Below, one piece after another: positions 1 to 6,874 of a stretch of 26,550 nt of DNA. Where the stretch lies: the NCBI GenBank assembly GCA_937906995.1, contig CALESB010000013.1, positions 1-26,550 on the forward strand. Direction: 5' to 3'. Source of the DNA: an uncultured Sutterella sp. (GTDB lineage: Bacteria; Pseudomonadota; Gammaproteobacteria; Burkholderiales; Burkholderiaceae_F). How positions within the stretch are numbered: position 1 is the first letter of the stretch; every line of letters begins with the position of its first letter. Position numbers and translations under genes: made by a program. The notes under the pieces are model-generated. The model made no database searches. It was not told the DNA's origin and was given only the letters and a program-made list of their open reading frames with translations.

Positions 1-518
1 ACTTGACGAACAAGTCCCTCGGCTGTGTCTCGACTTTTCCGATAACGCACAAACCTTAACTTCGGGACAAAGACGCGAGCGTTGACTTCGTCAATATCTT
101 CTCTTTTAGGTTGCGGCAGTCGGAAACTATCACCATGATCTCTACTCTTAAAGCGTGGGAAACCTTTGCCATTCTTAAATGATTCTCGAATGGCACGATC
201 TTGATCGCGCAGTGTTTGTTGCAAGGCTTGCGCAATGGGTAGTTTTAACCATTGGGTTTGGGCTTCACGCTTTAATTGCGTGAGCGCCTTGGAGCAGGCG
301 TTGTAAGTCAAAAGCGACGGTTGAGGTAAGGGCTCGTGTCCTTGTTCAACGCGCTCTTTGTTTTGGTGATAGATGGTATTGCGAGACTCTTGAATGGCTT
401 TTTGCTCGGCTAAGAAATGATTCCAAACGAAACGCACAGCTCCCGCCGTTTGACTTAAGAAACGACGTTGAGCGGTGTTGAGTTTCAGTTCGAATGAGTA
501 GTTGAGCATCAGTTCCAT
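1..518 (-). CDS. tnpB: TnpB family RNA-guided endonuclease / IS200-IS605 OrfB, N-terminal part (cut by window edge)
   Basis: Reading the minus strand from the ATG at 518 gives an open frame of about 172 codons that runs off the left edge. The translation has hallmarks of the TnpB N-terminal region: an early RFVWNHFLAEQ block, an internal LPIAQALQQTLRDQDRAI helix, FPRFKSR followed by SFRLPQ, and VFVPKLRFVRYRKSR near the edge. TnpB proteins of IS200/IS605 and IS607 elements are RNA-guided nucleases that favour retention of their transposon. The RuvC-like catalytic half and the zinc finger, as well as any omega-RNA and right end, would lie to the left and are not visible, so integrity cannot be judged. 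An in-frame ATG at 509 is an alternative start. No tnpA is seen on the upstream side, so the element may be a tnpB-only derivative. Confidence 0.85.
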   Translation of the reverse strand, partial: MELMLNYSFELKLNTAQRRFLSQTAGAVRFVWNHFLAEQKAIQESRNTIYHQNKERVEQGHEPLPQPSLLTYNACSKALTQLKREAQTQWLKLPIAQALQQTLRDQDRAIRESFKNGKGFPRFKSRDHGDSFRLPQPKREDIDEVNARVFVPKLRFVRYRKSRDTAEGLVRQ

Positions 519-572
519 ATCTTTATTTTAGCAATAGAGATCAAATAACGATATTTTCAATTATTCAATTTA

Positions 573-629
573 CAAAGTCTTTCGACTTTGCTCCTTACAT
601 CCCCGTTTAAAAACAGGGGCTTTACGGAG
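573..629. repeat. Two adjacent hairpins upstream of tnpB, candidate left end of the IS element
   Basis: A perfect 7-bp stem with a 4-base loop (caaagtc / gactttg) spans 573-590. It is followed at 591-629 by a longer imperfect stem-loop: ctcc pairs with ggag on the outside, and cccc-gttt pairs with aaac-a-gggg inside, with one bulged A. IS200/IS605 elements carry subterminal hairpins at their ends rather than terminal inverted repeats, so these are reasonable candidates for left-end structure 55-110 bases upstream of tnpB. This is an inference, since no second copy or empty site is available for comparison. Otherwise nothing coding is seen in 519-697. Confidence 0.45.
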
Positions 630-637
630 GTTGCTGT

Positions 638-675
638 AAAAAAACGGACATCTCCAAAAGTGATGTCCGTTTTTC
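638..675 (-). terminator. Intrinsic terminator after the terC-like gene (symmetric)
   Basis: A strong stem pairs aaaaacggacatc with gatgtccgttttt around a loop of about 9 bases. It has an A-run on one side and a T-run on the other, so it could work in both directions. It lies about 20 bases past the stop of the minus-strand TerC-family gene and separates it from the transposon region. Confidence 0.85.
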
Positions 676-697
676 TTTAAGGAATCAAAATCCTTTA

Positions 698-1414
698 TTA
701 CTGGATATTCATGGCACCTTTTTTACGTCGAGCCAATATTAAGCGAGCAATCGCTACAACAGCCAAAGCACCCGCCGCAGCCGCACCGTAATGAACCATA
801 GGCGTTTGAGGCACATGCTCTGCAATAAAGATATCGCTAGCTAATAAGCCACCACCGATCCACCCTAATAATGCACCACCTAAGGTGATAATAATGGGGA
901 AACGATCGAAGAGCTTCAGAATAACTTGGCTACCAAAAACAATAAAGGGCACGCTCACCACAAGACCAAAAATAATTAAAGCCGTTTGATGGTCAGCGTG
1001 GGCAGCTTGCGCAGCTCCAGCAATACCGATCACATTGTCAATACTCATCACCAAGTCAGCCACAATAATTGTCTTAATTGCCGCTAACAAGCGTGTACTA
1101 CCTTCGATATGTTGCTCCTCCTCATCATGAGGCACCAAGAGCTTCACACCAATCCAAATCAATAACAAACCTGCAACGAACTTGAGCATCGGCAAGCTTA
1201 ACAAGTACACTGCGCAAGTGATTAAGACAACGCGTAATGCAATAGCGCCAAAAACGCCCCAGAAAATGCCTTGTCGACGTTGTTGAGGCGGTAAGTTTCG
1301 GCAAGCCAAAGCGATCACCACAGCGTTATCACCACCGAGCAAAATATCAATCATGATGATCTGAGCAACGGCACCCCAGTGCATCGTCGAAATAATCTCA
1401 GTCAACCATTCCAT
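698..1414 (-). CDS. TerC family integral membrane protein, YjbE-type
   Basis: A 238-residue polytopic membrane protein with about seven hydrophobic segments. It contains the two signature acidic/asparagine motifs of the TerC superfamily: DILLGGDNAVVIA near residues 24-36 and DLVMSIDNVIGIA near residues 120-132, each within a membrane helix. A charged cytosolic-type loop (PHDEEEQHIEGS) separates the two halves. TerC/YjbE proteins are linked to metal-ion homeostasis, with several relatives involved in manganese export or metalation of secreted enzymes; the exact substrate cannot be read here. The start has an AAAGGAAC ribosome-binding site 8 bases upstream. It lies 69 bases downstream of scpA in the same direction. 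In other bacteria this subfamily is often under a yybP-ykoY manganese riboswitch, but the short gap here does not leave room for one. Confidence 0.85.
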   Translation of the reverse strand: MEWLTEIISTMHWGAVAQIIMIDILLGGDNAVVIALACRNLPPQQRRQGIFWGVFGAIALRVVLITCAVYLLSLPMLKFVAGLLLIWIGVKLLVPHDEEEQHIEGSTRLLAAIKTIIVADLVMSIDNVIGIAGAAQAAHADHQTALIIFGLVVSVPFIVFGSQVILKLFDRFPIIITLGGALLGWIGGGLLASDIFIAEHVPQTPMVHYGAAAAGALAVVAIARLILARRKKGAMNIQ

Positions 1415-1450
1415 AATTTAAAGTTCCTTTATTAGTTATGATTTGAATCC

Positions 1451-1468
1451 AGTGTCTCCATAGACACT
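1451..1468. other. Small hairpin between scpA and the terC-like gene
   Basis: A perfect 7-bp inverted repeat (agtgtct / agacact) with a 4-base loop sits in the 69-base gap. There is no clear T-run on either side, so it is a poor intrinsic terminator. It may be a 3' processing or mRNA stability element. Function is unknown. Confidence 0.4.
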
Positions 1469-1483
1469 TTCAGGTTCTTTATT

Positions 1484-2350
1484 TTAAAAGGAAATTTCCG
1501 CCTGTGCTCCCCTCTTTTTGCAACAATATATTGGTGCATAGGGAGCGGCCTGAGTAATACTAATCAAGCCCTCGCGAGAAAGTTCCAAAATCGCTAAAAA
1601 ACTCACGACCTTCGCCTGCATCGTGCTTTGTTTTTGAACAAAGTCATCAAAGCTCACAAAAGAAGATTTTTCTACTTCTCGAATCATTTCCGACATAAAC
1701 TCATGAATTGAAAGCTCTTGCCTAGCTACCGTATGATTGACCTTTAAATTTGCGGTTTTCATCACCGATAACCAAACTCGTGCCAATTCTTGTGGCAATA
1801 CCTTCGGTTGTGGAGCTTCTTCTTGCGGTGGTTGCCCAATATAGCCGCGCCAGAAACCATCCCCAACTGTTGGTAATGCATTTAAAAGTTGCGCTGCCAC
1901 TTGGATTTTTTCGTATTCAGCCACCTCTCGCAAAATTCTTGCTGTTGGGTCTTCCTCTGTTTCCCCATCCTCACTAGGTGCAACAGGCAACAAAAGTCGA
2001 CTCTTAATCATCATCAAGTCTGCTGCCATGACCAGATAATCGCTTGCAAGCTCCATATTATGCTCTCTGATCTGCTCAACGTATTGCATGTATTGGTCTG
2101 TCACTGCCGCTACAGAAATTTCATTGAGGTCTAGCCGTTGCTTGCGAATAAGGTAGAGTAAAAGGTCGAAAGGGCCCTCAAAAGACTCTAAAAAGAGTTT
2201 TAGGGCATCGGGTGGTATGTAGAGATCCTCGGGAACACTTAAAAGTGCTTCGCCTTTTAAGCGCGCAATGACAACGACATCGTCAAATGACGGTGTCATA
2301 TCGGGTATTAAAGAAGGGTCTACATCAATTAAAGGATTATTTTCTTTCAC
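1484..2350 (-). CDS. scpA: Segregation and condensation protein A (kleisin)
   Basis: ScpA is the kleisin subunit that links SMC (or MukB-like) heads with ScpB in the bacterial condensin complex for chromosome organisation. The protein shows the family pattern: the N-terminal FEGPFDLLLYLIRKQRLDL block that contacts the SMC neck, the ASDYLVMAADLMMIKSRLLLP helix, an acidic middle region, and a C-terminal winged-helix-like region ending in FLAILELSREGLISI. The open frame extends back to a TTG at 2395. I prefer the GTG at 2350, because it has AAAGG six bases upstream and because the longer form would begin inside the 2371-2396 hairpin. This gives 288 residues. scpB is not in the window; in many relatives it lies nearby, so it is either beyond the edge or elsewhere. 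The gene follows the malic enzyme gene with no independent promoter visible. Confidence 0.93.
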   Translation of the reverse strand: MKENNPLIDVDPSLIPDMTPSFDDVVVIARLKGEALLSVPEDLYIPPDALKLFLESFEGPFDLLLYLIRKQRLDLNEISVAAVTDQYMQYVEQIREHNMELASDYLVMAADLMMIKSRLLLPVAPSEDGETEEDPTARILREVAEYEKIQVAAQLLNALPTVGDGFWRGYIGQPPQEEAPQPKVLPQELARVWLSVMKTANLKVNHTVARQELSIHEFMSEMIREVEKSSFVSFDDFVQKQSTMQAKVVSFLAILELSREGLISITQAAPYAPIYCCKKRGAQAEISF

Positions 2351-2370
2351 AATGCGCCTTTTAAAGACGC

Positions 2371-2396
2371 CTTGAGGCGGATTGCTCCGCCTCAAG
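2371..2396. terminator. Strong hairpin between the malic enzyme gene and scpA
   Basis: A perfect 11-bp GC-rich stem (cttgaggcgga / tccgcctcaag) with a 4-base loop lies 35 bases after the malic enzyme stop and ends 20 bases before the preferred scpA start. On the minus strand it is followed by GCGTCTTTAAAAGG, which lacks a continuous T-run. It may therefore act as a weak terminator, an attenuator or an mRNA end-stabilising element, and not necessarily as an efficient stop. Confidence 0.65.
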
Positions 2397-2431
2397 TTCT
2401 ATTGTTCTAATACAAAGTGTTGAACACTGTA

Positions 2432-4051
2432 TTAGTAGTGAGGCACATACATGCTGGCCTTAACAGCAGCATCCAAGTCCTCAGGCTTTTGTGCTGTTGC
2501 CACACCGTGGGTATAAGCCCATTCAGCGACTGCAACAGAAATTGACTCTGAAATCGGACGAATTTCGGACAAAGCAGGGTACAAACTGCCACGTTCCAAA
2601 TCTTCTTCCGTTACCAAGTCAGCCAACTTGCGAGATGCAGCTAAGAACATTCCCGTCGGCATCGTCTTCGACTTAACAAAGGTAGCGGCACGACCTAAAG
2701 CAGGGAAAACATAGGCGTTGTTGCCCTGACGCGGAACGAACGTCTTACCGTTGTACTCCACCTTATCAAACGGAGAACCAGATGCAAACAATGCACGACC
2801 TTCAGAGAATTGATAGGCCATTTCTGCCGTACATTCGGCCTTTGATGTCGGATTAGACAATGCAAAGATAATTGGACGTTCGTTAATACGGCTCATTTCT
2901 CCGATAACCATTGAGTCAAACGCATTCGGCAATGCTGCAACACCCACGATGGCAGTCGGACGCAATTGTTGAACGGCTTGTAAGAAGCTTTCTGCAGGCT
3001 CTGCCTCATGAGCGAATTCCTTCTTATGAGACACTAAACCCGTACGACTTGCCGTTACCAAGCCCTTAGAGTCAAACAAGAAACAACGCTTGCGTGCTTC
3101 CTCAATTGACATGCCAGTCTCATCCACAATGGCTTCAGCAATCAAGTTTGCAATACCCGTAGCAGCTTCACCAGCACCCAAGAACAAAACGCGTTGGTCG
3201 GCCAATTTACCGCCAGTGACGCGCATTGCAGAGTAAAAGCCCGTCAAAGCAACGCAAGCCGTACCTTGAATGTCATCATTAAAGCACAAGCTCTTATCTT
3301 TCCAACGATTCAATAAACGGAAAGCATTGGCATTACCAAAGTCTTCAAATTGGATCAAAACGTTGGGCCAACGCTTACGACATGCTTGCATGAATTCATC
3401 AATCAATTCGTCATAAGCTGCGCCACAAACGCGTTCATGACGAAGACCCAAATACATCGGATCTGCTAAATACGCTGGATTATTCGTACCAACATCAATG
3501 GTCACCGGCAACGTCTTTTCCGGAGCAACACCAGCACAGGCCGTATAAAGGGCAAGTTTACCGATAGGAATACCCATACCGTTAACACCTTGGTCACCCA
3601 AGCCCAAAATACGTTGACCGTCTGTCACCACAATCACTTCAACGTCATCTTGACCCACATTGTCAAGTAACTCAGAAACATGGCCCTTGTCATTGATGGT
3701 GACATAAAGACCACGGGTTTGCATAAAGATATGGCTAAACTCTTGGCAGGCTTCACCGACTGTCGGCGTATAAATAATCGGCATCACTTCTTCAATGTAG
3801 TCAGAGACCACCTTGAAAAAGAGCGTTTCATTAGTATTGTGCAAAGCATCTAAATAGATGTAGCGTTGCAAACCAGTGGGGAATCTGCGCATGACCGTAA
3901 TGGCACGCTTAGCTTGCTCGTCCAACGTTTCAACACGTGCTGGCAATAAGCCACGAAGACCGCTTTCACAACGCTCTTCTTCGCTAAATGCCGACCCGCG
4001 ATTTAAAAGCGGGTTACGTAAAAACTTTTGGCCGAGTATAGAACAAGTCAT
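2432..4051 (-). CDS. maeA: NAD-dependent malic enzyme (large, MaeA/SfcA type)
   Basis: Oxidative decarboxylation of malate to pyruvate and CO2, feeding pyruvate from C4 acids. The 539-residue protein is of the large eukaryote-like class without a phosphotransacetylase tail, which separates it from the MaeB type. Visible motifs are the catalytic YTPTVGE at about residues 94-100, GLGDQGVNGMGIPIGK at 150-165 with the likely catalytic lysine, the metal-binding FEDFGNANAF and FNDDIQGT region at 235-263, and a dinucleotide-binding LGAGEAATGIA at 291-301. NAD rather than NADP preference is inferred from the family. The start follows an AAGAG-type ribosome-binding site. The gene sits in the same direction downstream of cpoB across a 120-base gap that contains several inverted repeats, so it probably has its own control. 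Confidence 0.93.
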   Translation of the reverse strand: MTCSILGQKFLRNPLLNRGSAFSEEERCESGLRGLLPARVETLDEQAKRAITVMRRFPTGLQRYIYLDALHNTNETLFFKVVSDYIEEVMPIIYTPTVGEACQEFSHIFMQTRGLYVTINDKGHVSELLDNVGQDDVEVIVVTDGQRILGLGDQGVNGMGIPIGKLALYTACAGVAPEKTLPVTIDVGTNNPAYLADPMYLGLRHERVCGAAYDELIDEFMQACRKRWPNVLIQFEDFGNANAFRLLNRWKDKSLCFNDDIQGTACVALTGFYSAMRVTGGKLADQRVLFLGAGEAATGIANLIAEAIVDETGMSIEEARKRCFLFDSKGLVTASRTGLVSHKKEFAHEAEPAESFLQAVQQLRPTAIVGVAALPNAFDSMVIGEMSRINERPIIFALSNPTSKAECTAEMAYQFSEGRALFASGSPFDKVEYNGKTFVPRQGNNAYVFPALGRAATFVKSKTMPTGMFLAASRKLADLVTEEDLERGSLYPALSEIRPISESISVAVAEWAYTHGVATAQKPEDLDAAVKASMYVPHY

Positions 4052-4090
4052 TTTCGTTTTCTCTTAGTTAATTAAGGATAAAACAGAATC

Positions 4091-4148
4091 GAGGAATTTC
4101 CTCTCATGTATAACACGCTCATTTTAGCGTAAATACTAGGTACTAGTA
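4091..4148 (-). promoter_or_regulatory. Upstream region of maeA with inverted repeats, possible operators
   Basis: The 120-base gap upstream of the malic enzyme start contains a 13-base palindrome, gaggaa-t-ttcctc (4091-4103), and a second one, tactag-gta-ctagta (4134-4148). A short acgct / agcgt stem lies between them. A TATAC-like -10 could sit near 4108-4113 on the minus strand, but no convincing -35 accompanies it. Palindromes of this size fit regulator binding sites, although no specific regulator can be named. Confidence 0.35.
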
Positions 4149-4171
4149 GGACAAATACCTTTTCACTTCAC

Positions 4172-4852
4172 TTACTTAATCTCAGCAATTTGCTTAAGCC
4201 GTTCTTTAGCAGTCTTTGCTTGATCACTCTTTGGGAAGCGTTTCACAATTTGATTCAAGCTTGTTTTGGCCGCCTCAATATTGCCGTCGGACAAATCAGC
4301 CGATGCCTTTAACAAATAAGCCTCAGGAACTTTAGGGGACTTTGGATACAAGCGAATCATATTAGCTGCGATCTTGCTTGTAGACTTAAAGTCACTTAAG
4401 GCGTAGTAAGAACTTGCTCGCCAATAATCAACATTAGGTAAGAATGCCGAATTGGGCCAAGCTTTCTTAAAGCTATCGAGTTCAGCGATACATGCTCTGA
4501 AATCGCGATCACGGAACTTTTGTACAGCATGGTCAAAATCACGACGTTCTGCAGGTTTAACAGTAATGACCTTACCATCTAGCTCAACACGTGCCGGCTC
4601 AATTTCCACCAAGCGTTTATCCAAAGTTTCTACTTTGCGTGTTAACTCTTGAATCTCACCCATCAGTTGTTGGTTTTGAGTTCGCATTTGCTCTAATTGC
4701 GAAATCATGCCCATTTGAGCTTGTTGAGAGGCTGACAATTGCTGACGTAGCTCTAAAATGGCCTTGCGAGCTTCATCGTCGGCAAAGGCCCAAGCATTAC
4801 TAGCACTTAACCCAATGGCCATCACAGAAAGGGCCAACAGTGTTTGACGCAT
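4172..4852 (-). CDS. cpoB: Cell division coordinator CpoB (YbgF), Tol-Pal associated
   Basis: CpoB is the periplasmic partner of TolA and PBP1B that couples outer-membrane constriction to septal peptidoglycan synthesis. I start it at the ATG at 4852, which has AGGA about 10 bases upstream and begins a Sec signal peptide (MRQTLLALSVMAIGLSASNA, cut after AWA at residue 22). The open frame continues upstream to 4924, but that extension would run through a terminator hairpin. The mature 226-residue precursor shows a Q-rich coiled coil at about residues 26-83 (trimerisation) and a C-terminal TPR-like domain at 103-226 with repeated YPKSPKVPEAYLLKA and FPKSDQAKTAKERL blocks, as expected for the family. 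It follows pal, as in most proteobacterial tol clusters. Confidence 0.93.
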   Translation of the reverse strand: MRQTLLALSVMAIGLSASNAWAFADDEARKAILELRQQLSASQQAQMGMISQLEQMRTQNQQLMGEIQELTRKVETLDKRLVEIEPARVELDGKVITVKPAERRDFDHAVQKFRDRDFRACIAELDSFKKAWPNSAFLPNVDYWRASSYYALSDFKSTSKIAANMIRLYPKSPKVPEAYLLKASADLSDGNIEAAKTSLNQIVKRFPKSDQAKTAKERLKQIAEIK

Positions 4853-4892
4853 GTCTTTGTCGTTCCTTTTAAATTTAAATACTGTTAAAACA

Positions 4893-4920
4893 AGAAGGTC
4901 CGACACAAGTCGAACCTTCT
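4893..4920 (-). terminator. Intrinsic terminator between pal and cpoB
   Basis: On the minus strand, AGAAGGT pairs with ACCTTCT, continued by TCGAC with GTCGG (one wobble pair), giving a 12-bp stem with a TTGT loop. It is followed by TGTTTT. It lies 14 bases after the pal stop and about 40 bases before the cpoB start. It may set pal-cpoB expression ratios by partial termination. Confidence 0.75.
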
Positions 4921-4933
4921 TCACTTACCGAAC

Positions 4934-5413
4934 TTATTGCGGTAAGTACTTAATGTCTACACGACGATTTTCTTGGTAAGCCGCTTCATCGTGGCCCAAA
5001 GCGCGGGGCTTTTCCTTACCGAAACTAACGCTTTCCATACGGTCAGCAGGAACGCCTAAAAGTTGCAAACGGTCCTTCACACTTTCGCTACGCTTTTGAC
5101 CAAGGGCCAAGTTGTATTCACGACCACCGCGCTCGTCGGTATTACCTTCCAAAACAACCTTAGCATTAGGGTGGGAGGTCAAGTAACGAGCGTGAGCTTG
5201 CATCTTGTCTTGAGAGTCTGCTGACACAGAATAACTATCAAAAGCAAAATAAATACTTTGATGATTCAAGGGATGATCAGGATTGGTGGCCGGATCACCC
5301 ATCATAGCGACATCTTCTTGAGCATTCGGGTTCAAATCCACAGAGGAGCAACCCGTCATTAAACCGGCAGCCATTGCCATGCTCACAAACAAAATTTTGG
5401 TCTTTAATTGCAT
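4934..5413 (-). CDS. pal: Peptidoglycan-associated lipoprotein Pal
   Basis: Pal is an outer-membrane lipoprotein that binds peptidoglycan and, with TolB and TolA, maintains envelope integrity and constriction at division. The ATG at 5413 is chosen because GGAG lies 6-7 bases upstream and it begins a classic lipoprotein signal peptide with lipobox LMTGC (Cys22). A longer frame from 5449 would overlap tolB and spoil the signal. The mature protein has a flexible linker and then an OmpA-like domain at about residues 52-159 with YFAFDS, EGNTDERGGREYNLALGQKR (diaminopimelate-binding Asp and Arg) and the C-terminal ENRRVDI. It has 159 residues, normal for the family. It lies 25 bases after tolB. Confidence 0.96.
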   Translation of the reverse strand: MQLKTKILFVSMAMAAGLMTGCSSVDLNPNAQEDVAMMGDPATNPDHPLNHQSIYFAFDSYSVSADSQDKMQAHARYLTSHPNAKVVLEGNTDERGGREYNLALGQKRSESVKDRLQLLGVPADRMESVSFGKEKPRALGHDEAAYQENRRVDIKYLPQ

Positions 5414-5438
5414 TTTAGACTCCAAAAGAATCAAATTA

Positions 5439-6731
5439 TTATTTTTCATTTAAGAGCGGACCCCATGTCGGCTCCCGGATATCGCCACGTCGGCCTGTCA
5501 ATCTTGTACGAACTCTGCCATCAAGACTAACCGTTGCCAACACGCCTACACCACGCTCTTCAGTGGCATAGACCAATACTTTACCATTCGGTGCAAAAGT
5601 CGGTGACTCATCTCGAGTTGTATCAGTAAGTACTAACTGAGACATGGTGTTGAGGTCTAGCAACGTTACACGGAATGCCCCTGCTGTACGAGAAATAAAT
5701 GCTAATTTGTCACCTTTAGGACTAATCGCAGGACTAATCGCGTAATCACAGTTATACGTAACACGCTCTGCTAATCGAGAGTCAACCGCTTGTCGATAAA
5801 TTTGCGGGCTACCGCCACGATCTGACGTGAAGTAAACATAGCGGCCATCACTGCTAAAAACAGGTTCCGTATCAATGCCCTGACTAAAGGTGAACTTGCG
5901 AACGTTGGTTCCGTTGGTATTCATCAAATAAATATGAGTACCGCCACCCATTGAGAGAGCCACTGCCATAGTTTTACCATCTGGACTGAAAGCGGGTGCT
6001 GAATTATTACCCTTGAAACTTGCAACCAAACGGCGCTCACCCGTTCTAACATCGTGCAAATAAATAACAGGCTTGCCAGCTTCAAAAGACACATAGGTCA
6101 ACAAAGCACCTGTTGGAGACCACATCGGGGAAATAATGGATTGCGTGCTACGTAATGCTGTTTGAGGATTTTCACCGTCAGAGTCAGATACAACCAACTC
6201 GTATGCTTTGGGGCCAGTTTGCAACACATAAGCAAGTCGTGAGGCAAAAATACCGGACTCGCCTGTAATTTTTTCATAAATGGCATCAGCAATTCGATGA
6301 GCTGTCAAACGTAAATCGTCTTTATTCACAACGAAACGTTTTTCATCCAAAACAGAAGCCTTTACGGTATCAAACAAACGATACATCACTGCATAGCGAG
6401 TTTCTGTAATAGCTTCCACAGTGCCTAATACCAGCGCATTAGCACCCATCGTCTGCCAGAAAGAACCACGTGGCTTTGTCAAATCCTCTTGTGGGATTTC
6501 TCCCATAACCTTAATGGCTCGGAATGCGCCACTTCGTTCAAGGTCAGCGGAGATAACCGCTGCGATGTCCACCGGTGAGTAATTGGTTCCTTGAAATTGG
6601 GGGATGGCAATCGGAAACTGATTGGCACCCACCCCCGTAATCTCAATGCGAAGTTGAGCCCAAGCAGGCGCTGCAACTCCGGTGGCAGCTGCCGCACTTG
6701 ATGCTAAAAACATTCGACGATTAATTTGCAT
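5439..6731 (-). CDS. tolB: Tol-Pal system beta-propeller protein TolB, with a twin-arginine-like signal
   Basis: TolB is the periplasmic partner that toggles between Pal and TolA. The 430-residue protein has an N-terminal alpha/beta domain (about residues 27-160) and a C-terminal beta-propeller built from repeated blocks such as SAPAFSPDGKTMAVAL, TEPVFSSDGRYVYFTSDRGG and ESPTFAPNGKVLVYAT. The signal peptide reads NRRMFLASSAAAATG and ends in AWA before Q26; the Arg-Arg-x-Phe-Leu core and alanine-rich hydrophobic stretch match a Tat signal better than a typical Sec signal. The start has AGGG about 9 bases upstream. tolQ, tolR and tolA, usually upstream, are absent here: the next gene upstream is purH, ended by its own terminator, so tolB must have its own promoter. 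Confidence 0.96.
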   Translation of the reverse strand: MQINRRMFLASSAAAATGVAAPAWAQLRIEITGVGANQFPIAIPQFQGTNYSPVDIAAVISADLERSGAFRAIKVMGEIPQEDLTKPRGSFWQTMGANALVLGTVEAITETRYAVMYRLFDTVKASVLDEKRFVVNKDDLRLTAHRIADAIYEKITGESGIFASRLAYVLQTGPKAYELVVSDSDGENPQTALRSTQSIISPMWSPTGALLTYVSFEAGKPVIYLHDVRTGERRLVASFKGNNSAPAFSPDGKTMAVALSMGGGTHIYLMNTNGTNVRKFTFSQGIDTEPVFSSDGRYVYFTSDRGGSPQIYRQAVDSRLAERVTYNCDYAISPAISPKGDKLAFISRTAGAFRVTLLDLNTMSQLVLTDTTRDESPTFAPNGKVLVYATEERGVGVLATVSLDGRVRTRLTGRRGDIREPTWGPLLNEK

Positions 6732-6783
6732 GACGAATAACCCTAAATCCAGCTGAAAAATTCACAGTTGTAGTCTCGATTGT

Positions 6784-6831
6784 AAAGGAAAAGAGGCGCC
6801 ACACTCGCTGCAGACGCCTCTTTTTTCCTTT
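6784..6831 (-). terminator. Intrinsic terminator after purH (bidirectional)
   Basis: A long stem pairs aaaggaaaagaggcg with cgcctcttttttccttt, with a 2-base bulge and a 16-base loop, and has T-rich tails on both strands. It lies about 45 bases after the purH stop and just upstream of tolB, separating the two transcripts. Confidence 0.9.
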
Positions 6832-6874
6832 AGTAACGAAACAGAATCACTTCGTGTCTCGTTTTTGCAATGGC

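Noticed and set aside
4853..4924. N-terminal extension of CpoB by 24 residues.
   Set aside because: It would be translated through the pal terminator hairpin and would bury the signal peptide; the ATG at 4852 has a proper ribosome-binding site.
5414..5449. N-terminal extension of Pal by 12 residues.
   Set aside because: It overlaps tolB and lacks a ribosome-binding site, whereas the ATG at 5413 follows GGAG and starts a clean lipoprotein signal.
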